Below, piece by piece: positions 32,840 through 44,179 of a DNA stretch of 64,000 bases; position 1 is the stretch's first letter, and every line of letters begins with the position of its first letter. A program made the translations under genes and the position numbers. This DNA is from Argentina anserina. Its lineage: Eukaryota; Streptophyta; Magnoliopsida; Rosales; Rosaceae. Under the pieces are notes generated by a model. It saw only the letters and a program-made list of their open reading frames with translations. It was not told the origin of the DNA and searched no databases. Location of the stretch: assembly GCF_933775445.1 (NCBI RefSeq), contig NC_065874.1, forward strand, positions 29,334,501-29,398,500. Direction: 5' to 3'.

Positions 32840-35800
32840 TTTTTCTTTTCCTATTGCTTATTAAATCATTTATTTGCACGTTTTCGTTTTCTAACTCTGT
32901 TTCGCGTGCTTGCATAGGAAAAGTGATTACTCGTCGTACTATGGTGATGACATTCATGCCGAGATGGACGATACTTTTGCCATCTACATACGATTCTGAT
33001 CGTATCCTCCCAAGATTTTTATGTCATCGGACGAAGATCGAAAAGGAATTCAACAAGCAACTTCATGCATGACGATCGATTTGCAGAGCAATTTACTTAT
33101 ATGCGGTCTATTTGGCAGACCAACAAGTATGTTTTTCTTAAAGTTGCTGCTTTTGAAGATATATATATAAATTATCGGGCGCTATTAGCCTTTTTTTCAT
33201 GTCTTCTTTTCCGGCCTTTCTTATAACGCCGATGAGACCAAAGAGGGATATGATTCCCCTCTTGGTCGACGTTTTTTTGTGTGACGGTCCTGGGGGAGTC
33301 ACGTTATTATTTAAAAAGGAAGATATCGATTTCGTGTGGTCGCCTGAGTGCACCGCTGTTTTGGGTGCGATCATGAGAATCGCCGATATGCATCGATTAT
33401 TTTGTGACCATATACATCACAACCCTTCTAATTCCGGTTACATACTTGAATAGTTTCGATTATTCGAAACCTATACAACCCTCGTTTCTTATGGATGCGT
33501 CGTCATCGCGACTGTTATTTGAATGTTTGAGTTTCTTAAACTCATGTCTATAAACGATAATCCCAAGGTCTACGTACTCATTTATTTGAGTTGATTCATT
33601 ACTCTGATGCAGCACTATTTGCTGACAACAGATCCCAAAAATAAAGAATTCTATGGGACACACTTAAAAGTGATTTAATGAACGTCTATGACGTTGTATT
33701 ATCAGAGTTGATGATGTATACTCCACATCAAAGAAACACATGCCATTTTTGGCACCTGTATCTATTTCTGGAGGGAATTTTGGAGATGGAAACGTAACAT
33801 TCTTCCATTCTCAAGTAAGCACATTTTTTGAGCCTCAGGCTAAGGCTCCCCCCAATCCGATATGCAAGATTTTGTTGCTACGGACTTTTGATTAGTCAAT
33901 CTATTTTGACTATGTTTTCTGCTTACTATTTTTCAAGTATGACGTTGGCATTGCCATGATTATTGCTCGACTTTAGCTTAAGTCGTCTATTGGAATTGGA
34001 AGCTTGTTTGTGTTGTATTAAATATTGGCATATTCTATACAATCTCTCGTATTTCTTGTTTACAAGATTCACTCGTGAGAATTTTATTTGCCTTGGCTTA
34101 GCATGCATGGTCAACGTTGCAACTCACGTGGTTTTTAAATTGGCCGCTTTTGGGTTACATGGGACCCCAATAGCACTACATTGTGATTTTGGACTTTGAA
34201 ATTTGGAAAAAGGACCTCGGAACGTCAAAATTGACGTCGTTTTTTCCGGTTACTGTTCCGGCGTTTCCGGAACGTTTTCCGGCGTTTTACCGGCGTATTC
34301 GCTGCCTTCCGGCCATTTTCCGGCGTTTCCGGCACCGCCATCCGGTTCCGGACGGCGTTCCCTGTCGGACCTGAAGTTACGGCCTCCATACCGGCCAGGT
34401 CCGGCCACCGCCGGCCGGATTTCCGGCAATCGGTGCCGCCGGCTTCCGACGAGTTTTTCTGACGTTTTTTTTTCGTCGTTTCTCGTCATTTTTCCGGCAT
34501 ATCTCAGCAGTTCTTGCTGCCATGTTTTCCTAGTCCAAAATTCACCCGGTTTTGAGTTAATTTGACATGGTTTTCCGGTCAATTTTCCGGTTTTCTCCAA
34601 GTCGTTTCATAGCTCAAATGATTTTATTATTATTGGTGACCACCCGCACCAATTGGATGGTTTTTACCACCCAAATTGTTTGGTATTCAACTGCTCAAAT
34701 ACCATGTTTTTCCAACTCTTGAGTTGAAGAATGTAGTTCTATTGCCATGTGATACATTCGATGGGATTGCCATTTGTTTCAATCCCCTCTCTTACAATAT
34801 CCTACGGCGTATTGTGTAGAGAAGTTCACCGCGTCGTTGACTCTCTTAATCTTCATTTTGAGAATGTCCCGCCGTGAAATCGAGTGTCTTGCTAATTGCG
34901 TAACCACCCACACTGTCCTACGGCGCAGGTAGTTGTTTTACGGATCTCGTGCGGAGATTGTGTTCTATATCTTCGTGCCTTGCTAAGTTTTAAAGGCCAT
35001 ACATGCCAATGATGGATTTTCATCTTGATATTTGTGTTAAGAATGGAGAGGAATAAATCTGTCAAATTTCATTGACAGTATCTTTTTCAAGCTTCGACAG
35101 TAGCTTTGTTAGCCTGTAGATATCGTTTTGCTTGCCTGCAGCAGTAGCTTTATGTAACTCAAGATTCTTTGAATCATGGGTTCGGTTTTACTGTCTTCTC
35201 GGTTTTGACATGATCGTTTTTTTGGTCATTTTGAACAAGATATGATGATTCGAGTTCTTTGAAATTCACATTATCATCTATTTTTCATGTTCACGAAGCG
35301 ATTGGAGGACCACCTCACCCATGCTCCACACGGTGAGGCCGAGCCTGCCTATTTCGGCGGCTCCATGGCATTAAGGCCGTCGGTGGCGGCATCCCCTCCT
35401 TCACAGGAGCTTGTGATGCCTCCCGTGTCTTCTAATGCCTCCATGACAATCTCTGATGCCAATCGCTCATTTTGCAAAGCTTGTTCTTTTGCTAGATTTC
35501 AAGGAAGTCCTTATTTGCTAAGGCTCCAACCGAGAACATTCCATTCTTACAAAGTATTTAAGGTGACATTAGTGGACCCTATCCAACCGAATACGGACAT
35601 TTTTCGGTATTTTTATGGCATAGGTTAAGAGCATCGACGCGTTGGTCACACGTCGCTTTGCTTTCCACAAGAAACGCTGCATTCGCTAAAGTTTTTAGCT
35701 ATGATCATCATACTAAGGGCTCACCACCCTTCCTATCCTCTCAAATCTATTTGAATGGATACCATTGGAGAGTTCACCTCCACGACTTTGATGATTTCGT

Positions 35801-37380
35801 TTTGCATATCTACTAGGATCGTCGTTGAACATATTATTCCTCATGTTCATTCACCGCACGATCTAGCAGAGCTCGGACTTGGTTATGGGTACTAACCTGC
35901 CGATTTTTGCATGGGGATATGTAATGATGTTGCATGCAGCGACACTTATTCGTTTCAGACCCACAACTTGCCAAGCGTTTAGTGCGTACCAGATGGTCAC
36001 TGGATACGGTCCCAACGTTCTTTTCACTAACGCCTATTTGGTTAAAGTTGTTTATGTGCCTCTATTGTAGTTATCTCAATGGGTCTACTTGAAACGATTA
36101 AGTATTCTGGTTGGTTATGATTTATGAATCACCAACACTTGTCCGCTATTTCCAATCTACAACCGTTGATCTCTATCCTGCGATATTAGCAGACGGTCTC
36201 TTTGATGAGACATACTTCCCGTCGTTAGGGGGAGATATGGAATGCTCCCATTCTGGTTTTAACGCCAGGAATTGACGTGGTGTGGCACTATGTCTTATTA
36301 AGATCCCGCACTACTCAAAGTGAGTAAATGTGCAACGCATTATCGACCTCCAGAAAGTCAAAGATTCGATGCTCAATGACTTTACCGATATTGCGAAAGT
36401 GACGAGATCGCACATAAATGCTGTGATGTGCCGGTAAGGTTGGGACTCTCAAAATATGAGAGAATTTCATATGACCTGGTCCTAGCACCGTTGGCACCAT
36501 CTCTGACAGTGGGAAGGAAGCCGGCGATGGCACCATCGTACGCTGTGGTGTTGTCGGCACCCGTGGCATTGCACCACAAAACAAGGGCGGCAAACGCAAA
36601 GATGGACTAGTAAGGGTCATAGCTTCGGTCTTGGCTCCTGCCTAGATGAGGGGGAGACCATTATTCTCTAGAATCAAATCTAGAAAGAAGCGAAGTGCGT
36701 AGGCACAAGTATTTCGCCCATCATCAAGAGATATCCTCTAAACATGTGTATCAACTAAGTTTCTGTGGGACGCTACAGACTCATTTTGTTGATATTAGAG
36801 AAGAATAGAACTCTCACGAATTGATCGTATACAACGCGCGCGTGTGTTTAATGTATTGATCTCCCATGATTGATGATGTATTCGCTTATGCTCTTATTCC
36901 GTTGTAAAACATCAACGATGAGCAACTTGACCGAAGTGGAAAGAATCAATACAGACTGAACTAGACTTGTTATGTTGGTCGTTGTTCGTAAGTGTAATGA
37001 GAAAGATGAAGTCATGCGATATATGCAGGACTTATGGCGCAAAGATTGTCTCATTATCCTAGTATTGACTACGATGAGTTATATTCTCTCGTTATGGACA
37101 TAATTGCTTTCCGCTACTTGATCAGTAGTAGTGTCCATGAAAACTGATTTGCAGCATATGATAGTGGTCATAGAATATCTGTAAAGGGATCTTGACGCAG
37201 ATATGAGAGTGCCCGAGGGACTTTAAATGCCTCTAGACCACGGAGAGCTTATGTAATCAGATTGCGACGTTCGAGAGAACGTAGTACAATCGGTTGCAAG
37301 AACTCATACCCATATGTGTTCATATGAAGCTAATTCTTGATTCTCTATTCCGTCTAAGTATAGATGATGAAGAGATTCAA
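32840..37380 (+). pseudogene. Copia internal region: scattered integrase and RT scraps
   Basis: A GAG-pre-integrase and integrase start is visible at 35455-35610 (FCKACSFARFQGSPYLLR, then a DPIQPNTDIFRYF counterpart of the GPI...FRYF motif). RT entry is visible near 36985-37125 (VFVRKCNEKDE counterpart, followed by a SPV.D.ITFRYL-like stretch). Everything is interrupted by stops and deletions. 34245-34600 is dense in TTTTCCGG/CCGGCG motifs and is not recognised as coding. Confidence 0.65.
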
Positions 37381-37401
37381 TGAGCTATACATTCATACAT
37401 G

Positions 37402-37683
37402 TTAGTGTTGTTGGGACACTATTGCTTTCATTATGACGTGATTAGCTATGCGCCTATGCATTGTCATTGGACTTGCATTGCTTCTTTGACATGGGTTTAG
37501 TTCTACACTCAGTGAACCAACACAAATCATATCCACACCAACGCCGCCAGCAGCTCTAGCAACATCAACGTACGCCTTGGTGTAGCAGTCGACACTGGTA
37601 GCGTAGAGGATGCGTACGGTTCCGTCTTGGACCAAAATCAGTCCTTCATTGGTCCATTCCCCCATTCTTTTCGCGAAAGACAC
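37402..37683 (-). other. Antisense open frame within the copia, unrecognised
   Basis: A 93-codon minus-strand frame runs from MSFAKRMGEW through ILVQDGTVRILYATSVDCY and VDVARAAGGVGVDMICVGSL. Its start reads like an ordinary soluble protein, yet I cannot assign a family. It lies where RT of the copia should end, so it may be host sequence carried by the element or chance. The 300 bp after it contain two diverged copies of a unit ending GTTATGGCCGTTT (near 37853 and 38033). Confidence 0.3.
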
Positions 37684-38447
37684 ATTAAATGTGACAAATC
37701 AGAATCTGTCCAGTTTCGTAGGTCAACTTTAACGAGACCTACAAGACAGCTCGCTCGATGAAATATGGTGAAATTGGTACCGTTGGAAAGGCCTATGTGT
37801 ATACTTTCCATGGACATCAACCATTCATTCATATATATCATATTGAGTGAGTTATGGCCGTTTTAGCAAAGTAGGACAGTCCTGTCCAGAAATTTGCAAG
37901 TCAGTCAACTTCGACAGAGCATTGTGAACTGCTCCGATCGGATGAGGTTGTGAACCTTATGTCACTGGAAAGACACGGGTGTCTACTTTTCAGAACATTT
38001 TACGGTTCGCTGATACCTATTTTGACGAAGAAGTTATGGCCGTTTAAGTGAGTGAAGGTCATTGCAAACTCTTGTTTTGAGTTGTTATGCAATCTTGTTT
38101 CCTAAGATCTAAGTTTGGCTAAGTATAGCATGGATGATCTAAGGATGTGTGGCTAGATTAATGATTAATCATTAGCCCAAGACTACGTTTGAGAAGCATG
38201 TAATGAACGTTGTATACGTTGTTCTTTGTACTCCATGATTATGGCACTAATCAGGGGGAGTTGTTTCGTAGACTTCAGGGGGAGTCTACCTCACATGATG
38301 CTATCAAATGTAGACGGTGCGTTGTGCTCTTTTTCCCTTCGATCAAGCTTTTGTTTTACCCAAGAGGTTTTTGTTTTGCTTGACAAGGTTTTTACCGAGG
38401 CAACGATATGTGCACCATGCAACCTAGGCATGCGACACAAGGGGGAG

Positions 38448-38631
38448 TGTTCCGGGAGAATTACTATTCTACCCTTATGTGTGTCTTAGCCTAATAGGTT
38501 TCCTATTAGGAGATAGATTAACATCTCCGTAATAGATTAGGACTCCGAATCCTACGGGATTGTGGTTTTGTAATGCCTATATATAGGCCCCCATATCATT
38601 CAATAATACACAATTATCTCATCCTGAAACA
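38448..38631 (+). repeat. 3' LTR of the copia at 32166-38631
   Basis: 184 bp, differing from the 5' LTR at three positions (all transitions). It is preceded by the polypurine tract AAGGGGGAG (38439-38447) and followed by AACAC. Confidence 0.92.
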
Positions 38632-38636
38632 AACAC

Positions 38637-39121
38637 AGATTTATATAATATTAGATAAAATGATGTAATCTCAACGTCCACATCCATTTGCAGTGCTATT
38701 TTTGTTTTTTGGCAAACGTCATACACGTACTACTTGAATAGCATATAGTATGGATCAGACATTTGGCATGGCTTTAGTTAGTCCAAACTCCAAACAAACT
38801 AACGTGTAAACGAACCCCTAAATCTTTAGTCAATACCAGAAAGGTAGAAAATCATAATCACGCGTTGAGAAATTCTGCTCATTTGTTCCGGTGCATTTCA
38901 TTCCTAGTTAATAATATCATCAGTCATCTTGATAAGTGGCCTTCAGTTTTGGTCTTGGAGTTGTTTAGGGGGAAGGTGGAGACTGACATCCTTGTAATTC
39001 AAGATTTGATGCCTTCTGAGAAACAGGGGTCTTGATGAGTTGATTACTGGCAAGGCATATGATCCAGTAAGTGTCTCTGATCATTACTCTCCATTATCTT
39101 CTCCACAGATTTTCTGTTCCC
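38637..39121. promoter_or_regulatory. Upstream region of the first intact GRAS gene
   Basis: About 485 bp between the copia and the gene. No clear TATA box could be chosen. CTTCTCCACAG at 39099-39109 looks like a 3' splice site just before the coding start, consistent with a 5'-leader intron, but the only nearby GTAAGT (39069) would give an intron of about 40 bp, too short for plants. If the copia inserted recently, it cut this promoter off from older upstream sequence. Confidence 0.4.
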
Positions 39122-41167
39122 ATGGAATCTTTCCAATTTGATCTGGGCTCAATTTCAAGCAATTCTTATTCAGATGAAGGAAATAATGAACTCATCCACC
39201 CCCTTTTCATTCCAACCAACTTAGACCTCCCTAGTGATGGTTGTACAACTTTGAACCCGGCCTCAGACGAGTATGCTGGTGACAATTATGACTGCAACAA
39301 TCCGGTTCTCAGGTATGTAAGTGATATTCTTTTTGAAGAAGATATTGAGGATAAGCCCTGTATATTGCACGACTATTTCGCCCTCCAATCTACTGAGAAA
39401 TCTTTCTATGATGTCCTCAATCAAAAGGATTCTACAGTACTACACCAAAGCTGTCAGAACCCGGATGATTACAATCCTTGTATTCTCAGCAGTGAACGTG
39501 GCGTTATTTATGGCAAGAGTTATGGGGTTGCTGATGTCCAGTATTCTCTTGTTGAGTGTCAGCCGGATACCTCTTTGATTTCCGATTCACTTTCAAAGCT
39601 ACAAAGTCTTGGGAATTCTGGAAGAGTGGAGGAAGACAACAACTGGCATGAAAATTTTAAAATCCTTAAGGCAAAGAGGTTCCAACCAATGCCCCAGGGT
39701 CCTCAAAGACATATAGGATCAACTTCGGTGTATGAGCAGCAAAGTGACGGGTACAACTCAGAAAATGGATCAGAGGCAAAGAAAGATCGTCAAAGACCGG
39801 ATGATCATTGTCTAGAAGAATGGAGAAGCAACAAGCAGGCAGTTCACTCAGTTGCATACTCTGCTGACGACTCTGAGCAGCAAGAAATGTTTGATAAGAC
39901 AATGCTCTATCAAAATGTGAATTTGAAATCCGCCAATTCTAGTTCTCATCATGAGTCTTCTAACGAGGGAAGTAGACACTCAAAAGGATCTAAGCTGGCG
40001 CGTTCAAAGAGACAAAGTAAAGAGGAGAAAGTAGTAGATTTGCGCACAATGTTAATTCAATGCGCGCAAGCTATTGTAAGTTATGACCAACAAAATGCTA
40101 GTGAACTACTAAAGCAGATCAGACAACACTCGTCTCCCTATGGTGATGCAACCCAAAGACTAGCTCACTATTTTGCGAATGGCCTCCAGGTACGCTTGGC
40201 TGGTACTAGAGCCCCATTGCATTCTTATATTGTAGGTCCGCAAATATCAACTGTTGAAGTATTGAAAGGTCTCCATACGTTTATCACTGCAGTTCCTATC
40301 AGGACCCTTCCACAATTCTTTGCCAATATGACAATTATGAAACTTGCAAAAAAAGCAACAAGTATTCACATTATTGATTTTGGTATTTCATATGGTTTCC
40401 AATGGCCATCTCTTATCCAATGGCTTTCGGAGAGACATGGCGGACCACCTAAGCTTCGTATCACAGCGATTGAGCTTCCGCAACCAGGTTTTAGACCCAC
40501 AGAGAGGGTTGAGGAAACTGGTCGTCACTTGGCAAAGTTTTCTGCAAGATTTGGTGTCCCATTTGAGTTCCATGCCATTGCTCAGAGATGGGAAACTATA
40601 AGATTTGATGATCTTAAAATAAACAGAAATAAGCTGATTGTGGTGAACTGTCTACACCGGTTAAGGCACGTTCCTGAGATGACAATGATGGGAAACAGTC
40701 CAAGAGATGATGTCCTAAAGTTGATCAGGAAAATCAATCCAGAGGTATTCATCCATGGGGTTGTCAATGGGGCGCACAATTCATCATTCTTTCTCACACG
40801 TTTCAAACAAGCCATCTCTTACTACAATGCATACTTTGATATCACTGAGGCCACAATGTCTGGTGAGGATAAACAACGACATTTTTACGAAAGAACAGGA
40901 GCCGGTAGAGAGATAATGAATGTAGTGGCTTGTGAGGGATTAGAAATAGTTGAAAGGCCTGAAACATATCAGAAATGGCAGGCAAGGAATGTGAGGGCTG
41001 GATTCAAGCAGGTGCCATTAGACCAGGAGCTTTTGGAAAAGGTGAAGACTGTTTCTAAATCAATAGGCTATCACAATGACTTTAGTATTCATGAAGATGA
41101 AAAGTGGATGTTGCAGGGATGGAGAGGGAGAGTCCTCTTGGCCCTTTCCTTTTGGAAAGTTGAGTAA
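39122..41167 (+). CDS. GRAS transcription factor, LISCL (SCL14/SCL33-like) subfamily, copy 1
   Basis: This 681-residue protein is a nuclear transcription regulator of the plant-specific GRAS family. The N-terminal half is acidic and Ser-rich. It has the LISCL block NPVLRYVSDILFEEDIEDKP at about residues 60-80, AAEKSFYDVL-like FYDVLNQKD after it, and EMFDKTML near 256. The GRAS domain runs from about 304: LHRI (VDLRTMLIQCAQAI), the VHIID core near 415 (IHIIDFGISYGFQWPSLIQW), LHRII, the PFYRE block near 528 (PRDDVLKLIRKINP) and SAW at the end (WMLQGWRGRVLLALSFWKVE). There are no introns in the frame. Start: ATG at 39122 gives MESFQFDL; an in-frame ATG at 39071 would add 17 hydrophobic residues and lies before a splice-acceptor-like site, so it is less likely. 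Arabidopsis SCL14 works with TGA factors in detoxification; the role here is not known. Confidence 0.93.
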   Translation: MESFQFDLGSISSNSYSDEGNNELIHPLFIPTNLDLPSDGCTTLNPASDEYAGDNYDCNNPVLRYVSDILFEEDIEDKPCILHDYFALQSTEKSFYDVLNQKDSTVLHQSCQNPDDYNPCILSSERGVIYGKSYGVADVQYSLVECQPDTSLISDSLSKLQSLGNSGRVEEDNNWHENFKILKAKRFQPMPQGPQRHIGSTSVYEQQSDGYNSENGSEAKKDRQRPDDHCLEEWRSNKQAVHSVAYSADDSEQQEMFDKTMLYQNVNLKSANSSSHHESSNEGSRHSKGSKLARSKRQSKEEKVVDLRTMLIQCAQAIVSYDQQNASELLKQIRQHSSPYGDATQRLAHYFANGLQVRLAGTRAPLHSYIVGPQISTVEVLKGLHTFITAVPIRTLPQFFANMTIMKLAKKATSIHIIDFGISYGFQWPSLIQWLSERHGGPPKLRITAIELPQPGFRPTERVEETGRHLAKFSARFGVPFEFHAIAQRWETIRFDDLKINRNKLIVVNCLHRLRHVPEMTMMGNSPRDDVLKLIRKINPEVFIHGVVNGAHNSSFFLTRFKQAISYYNAYFDITEATMSGEDKQRHFYERTGAGREIMNVVACEGLEIVERPETYQKWQARNVRAGFKQVPLDQELLEKVKTVSKSIGYHNDFSIHEDEKWMLQGWRGRVLLALSFWKVE

Positions 41168-42082
41168 GATTTTCACAATCTCTTTTTTTCATTGTTTTGT
41201 TTGATTCTCAAATCTTTCGTGTAATTTTTCATGTAAGAAATGAGTGTATGCTACTGTTTCACGGTATAATGCATAACTTCATTTTTAATATCTAATTGTT
41301 CATCTGTCTTTTTTTTTGGTCAATATTGTTCATCTATGTCATATGCAGGGATGGGGTTATATTGAGCTTGTTATCAAGGTATTAGCTTATGGAAAACACA
41401 CTAATTTGTTGGCAAATGCTCTGTTATTTTTATAATCACTGCGGTAGATAGGTTGTTTCTGTTTTGTTGTACTAAGTTTCATTTGTGAAAACAGCAACAA
41501 ATACACCAAGTTAATAACCAAAAAAAAAACAAATACACAAAGTGACAAAACTGAAAGCAATTTAATTAATCAGTCCGTTAAGTGGACCCGTTAATTTTGC
41601 GTGGCAGATCATCTTTATGTTCCGGTTCTCGTCACTCCACCTTGATGTCAAAAACTGATTGGCCTGCGATTTCGTATGATTTGTGTATGAATAGTTCAAT
41701 GGTTGTGGCCGACTTGTTTGAACTTTTTAGACTTTCCCAGAAGCTTCATTGCTAAGAAAGTTTGTGCTTCTTCTCCCAGCTTCTCTTCTTCTTGATAAGA
41801 ATTGAATACATAAGTCAAACCTCGAGCCACTCCCATTTTACTCGGAGGCAAAGAAAGTTATCTGCAACCTTTCTTAGAGTTTGAGCTTTTCTGTGTGTTC
41901 ATTGTCTTTTCATTCTTGCAAATAACCGGTTTGATGATTCTACTCAAGTCTCTATCTGGGTATTTGAAGTTTTGCTCTTATTTCTTTTAAAGCTTCAATA
42001 TTTAGTGTCGAACTTTCATATCAGAGTTGGGTTTCTTGAAATATAGAGATTCTGACCGGATCTTGATAGATTAGTTGTTCCT
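41168..42082. promoter_or_regulatory. Intergenic region between the tandem GRAS genes
   Basis: About 915 bp holding the 3' end of copy 1 and the promoter and leader of copy 2. No transposon ends were recognised, unlike the flanks of the pair. The last 300 bp are T- and CTT-rich, as in plant leaders, and ATTGG (inverted CCAAT) lies near 41659. No TATA box or poly(A) signal could be fixed with confidence. Confidence 0.5.
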
Positions 42083-44179
42083 ATGGATACCCTTCAAAGA
42101 TATTCTGTTCCAGGGTTCAAATTAGACCATGTCCCAGTTTCTGTCTATCCAAATTCGAATCTTGCAAATGGGTTCAAAGAAATTCATGAATCCTCTAATC
42201 CTGTTTTTCTTGCATCCAAATCTCACCTTTCTAGTGATTCAAATAATGAGAGTTCTGAGGTAGATGGTGTTGATATCAATGACTTCAACAATCCTGTACT
42301 CAAGTACATTAGTGATATTCTTCTAGAAGAAGACTTAGAGGGTAAACCCTGCATGATGCAGGACTGTTTAGCCCTCCAAGCTGCTGAGAAGTCTTTCTAT
42401 GATGTCCTTGTTCAGAAGGATCCTCCTTTTCCCAACCGATCCTCTAGTTCTGTGCAGCAAAGCTTTGAGAGCTCTGATGATGATTTCCCACAGAGTTCTC
42501 AAAGCAGTAATCGCAATTGCTCTTATGCTGTTGAGACTGATTGGGTCTGGGATCCAGCATTCTCTCCAGTCCAATCTTCTGTTTTTGAGTCTTTCTCGAG
42601 TACCCTTATGGTTTCTGATTCATTTCCTAAGATGCAAAGTCTTGGGGAATTTGGAGGGGTGGGGAAAGCAAGCAAGTTTCTTTCGAATACGAAACTTGAT
42701 ATGTTTGACTCAGAGAGGTTTCAACTGATGCCTCAAGGTTCAGTGGGATCTGAGTCAGGGGTTGATGGCTACAACTCAACAAATGAAACAAGGGGAAAGA
42801 AGAATCATCAAAGGGAGGATAGTCATTTTCCAGAAGAAGAGAGAAGCAGCAAGCAGTCAGCTGGTAAAGGGGACGACTTTGAGCCACAAGAAATGTTTGA
42901 CAAGGTTTTGCTTGGTCCTAGTGAGAATTATGATTCTGAACTTTGTGCTGATTATGATTCATTGAAAACTGAAGGAGATGGCAAGTTGCAGCGTAACAAG
43001 CAATCTAAAGGATTGAAGGCAAAGCGTCAGAGTAACATAGGTGAAGTGGTGGATTTGTGCACAATGCTTACTCAGTGTGCACAAGCAGTGGCGAACTTTG
43101 ATCAGCAAACTGCAAATGAACTACTCAAGCAGATAAGGAAGCACTCAACACCCCATGGTGATGCAACCCAGAGGTTAGCTCATTACTTTGCTGATGGCCT
43201 CCAGACACGCTTGGCTGGTGCCAAAACCCCATCATATTCGCCTCTTGTAAGTGTGCAGATATCAGCTGCTGAAATCTTAAATGCATACCGGGTATATATC
43301 ACAGCTTGCCCTTTCATAAAGATGTCACACTTCTTTGCCAACAGAACAATTATGAAACTTTCAGAAAATGCAACCAGGCTTCACATTATTGATTTTGGTA
43401 TTTCTTATGGATTTCAATGGCCTTGCCTGATTCAATGTCTGTCCCAAAGACCTGGTGGACCTCCTAAGCTTCGTATCACGGCAATTGAGCTTCCCCAACC
43501 AGGTTTGCGACCTACAGAAAGAGTTGAAGAGACCGGGCGTCGCTTAGAAAAATATGCCAAGAGATTTGCTGTCCCATTTGAGTACAATATGATTGCTCAG
43601 AAATGGGAAACTATACGGATTGAAGACATCAAAATTGACAGAAGTGAGTTGAATGTGGTCAATTGTTTGTACCGTTTAAAAAACATACCAGATGAGACGG
43701 TGATGGCGAGTAGTCCAAGAGATTCTGTTCTTAAGTTGATAAGGAATATTAGTCCAGACCTCTTCATTCATGGTGTTTGTAATGGTACGCACAATGCTCC
43801 GTTCTTCACACGATTTAGAGAGGCACTTCTCCACTACTATTCACTGTTTGATATGTTTGAGGCGACTGTCTCTCGTGAAGATGAACTTAGGTTTATGTTT
43901 GAACAAGCAATATATGGTAGAGATGTCGTCAATGTAGTAGCATGTGAGGGAGTGGAAAGAGTTGAAAGGCCTGAAACATACAGACAGTGGCAGGTCAGGA
44001 ATGTGAGGGCTGGATTCAAGCAGTTACCATTAGACCAGACTCTTTTGAAGAAAGTGAAGACTATGTCAAAAGTAATGCGCTATCACAATGATTTTAGAGT
44101 GGATGAAGATGGACATTGGATGCTGCAGGGTTGGAAAGGAAGAATCATCATGGCTCTTTCTTTTTGGAAGTCTACCTAG
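42083..44179 (+). CDS. GRAS transcription factor, LISCL (SCL14/SCL33-like) subfamily, copy 2
   Basis: This 698-residue tandem neighbour of copy 1 has the same layout. ATG at 42083 gives MDTLQRYSVPGFKLD. The N-terminal block is NPVLKYISDILLEEDLEGKP at about residues 73-92, followed by LALQAAEKSFYDVLVQKDPP, a Ser-rich linker and EMFDKVLLG near 271. The GRAS domain starts near 321 (VDLCTMLTQCAQAVANFDQQ), with LHIIDFGISYGFQWPCLIQC near 433, ELPQPGLRPTERVEETGRRL, PRDSVLKLIRNISPDLFIHG and the SAW end WMLQGWKGRIIMALSFWKST. All family motifs are present and the frame is single-exon, so it is probably functional. The pseudogenes resemble this copy more than copy 1 in the N-terminal block. Confidence 0.94.
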   Translation: MDTLQRYSVPGFKLDHVPVSVYPNSNLANGFKEIHESSNPVFLASKSHLSSDSNNESSEVDGVDINDFNNPVLKYISDILLEEDLEGKPCMMQDCLALQAAEKSFYDVLVQKDPPFPNRSSSSVQQSFESSDDDFPQSSQSSNRNCSYAVETDWVWDPAFSPVQSSVFESFSSTLMVSDSFPKMQSLGEFGGVGKASKFLSNTKLDMFDSERFQLMPQGSVGSESGVDGYNSTNETRGKKNHQREDSHFPEEERSSKQSAGKGDDFEPQEMFDKVLLGPSENYDSELCADYDSLKTEGDGKLQRNKQSKGLKAKRQSNIGEVVDLCTMLTQCAQAVANFDQQTANELLKQIRKHSTPHGDATQRLAHYFADGLQTRLAGAKTPSYSPLVSVQISAAEILNAYRVYITACPFIKMSHFFANRTIMKLSENATRLHIIDFGISYGFQWPCLIQCLSQRPGGPPKLRITAIELPQPGLRPTERVEETGRRLEKYAKRFAVPFEYNMIAQKWETIRIEDIKIDRSELNVVNCLYRLKNIPDETVMASSPRDSVLKLIRNISPDLFIHGVCNGTHNAPFFTRFREALLHYYSLFDMFEATVSREDELRFMFEQAIYGRDVVNVVACEGVERVERPETYRQWQVRNVRAGFKQLPLDQTLLKKVKTMSKVMRYHNDFRVDEDGHWMLQGWKGRIIMALSFWKST

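Larger units (their letters stand above)
32166..38631 (+). mobile_element. Ty1/copia element with near-identical LTRs and ruined interior
   Basis: It is flanked by AACAC on both sides (32161-32165 and 38632-38636). The two 184-bp LTRs start TGTTCCGGGAG, end CATCCTGAAACA and differ at only three sites, all transitions. The purine tract AAGGGGGAG precedes the 3' LTR. The interior is 6.1 kb but holds only scraps of integrase and RT and no usable frame. Low LTR divergence with a wrecked interior suggests that a defective copy was mobilised by proteins from another element. The copia at 668-4785 is an older relative. Confidence 0.93.

Noticed and set aside
39071..39121. ATG at 39071 as start of GRAS copy 1
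   Set aside because: It adds a hydrophobic stretch not seen in copy 2 and lies upstream of a splice-acceptor-like CTCCACAG; ATG 39122 fits the family better.
42083..44179. miR171 target site in the intact GRAS genes
   Set aside because: miR171 regulates the HAM/SCL6 group; these are LISCL proteins and I saw no matching site in the coding sequence.
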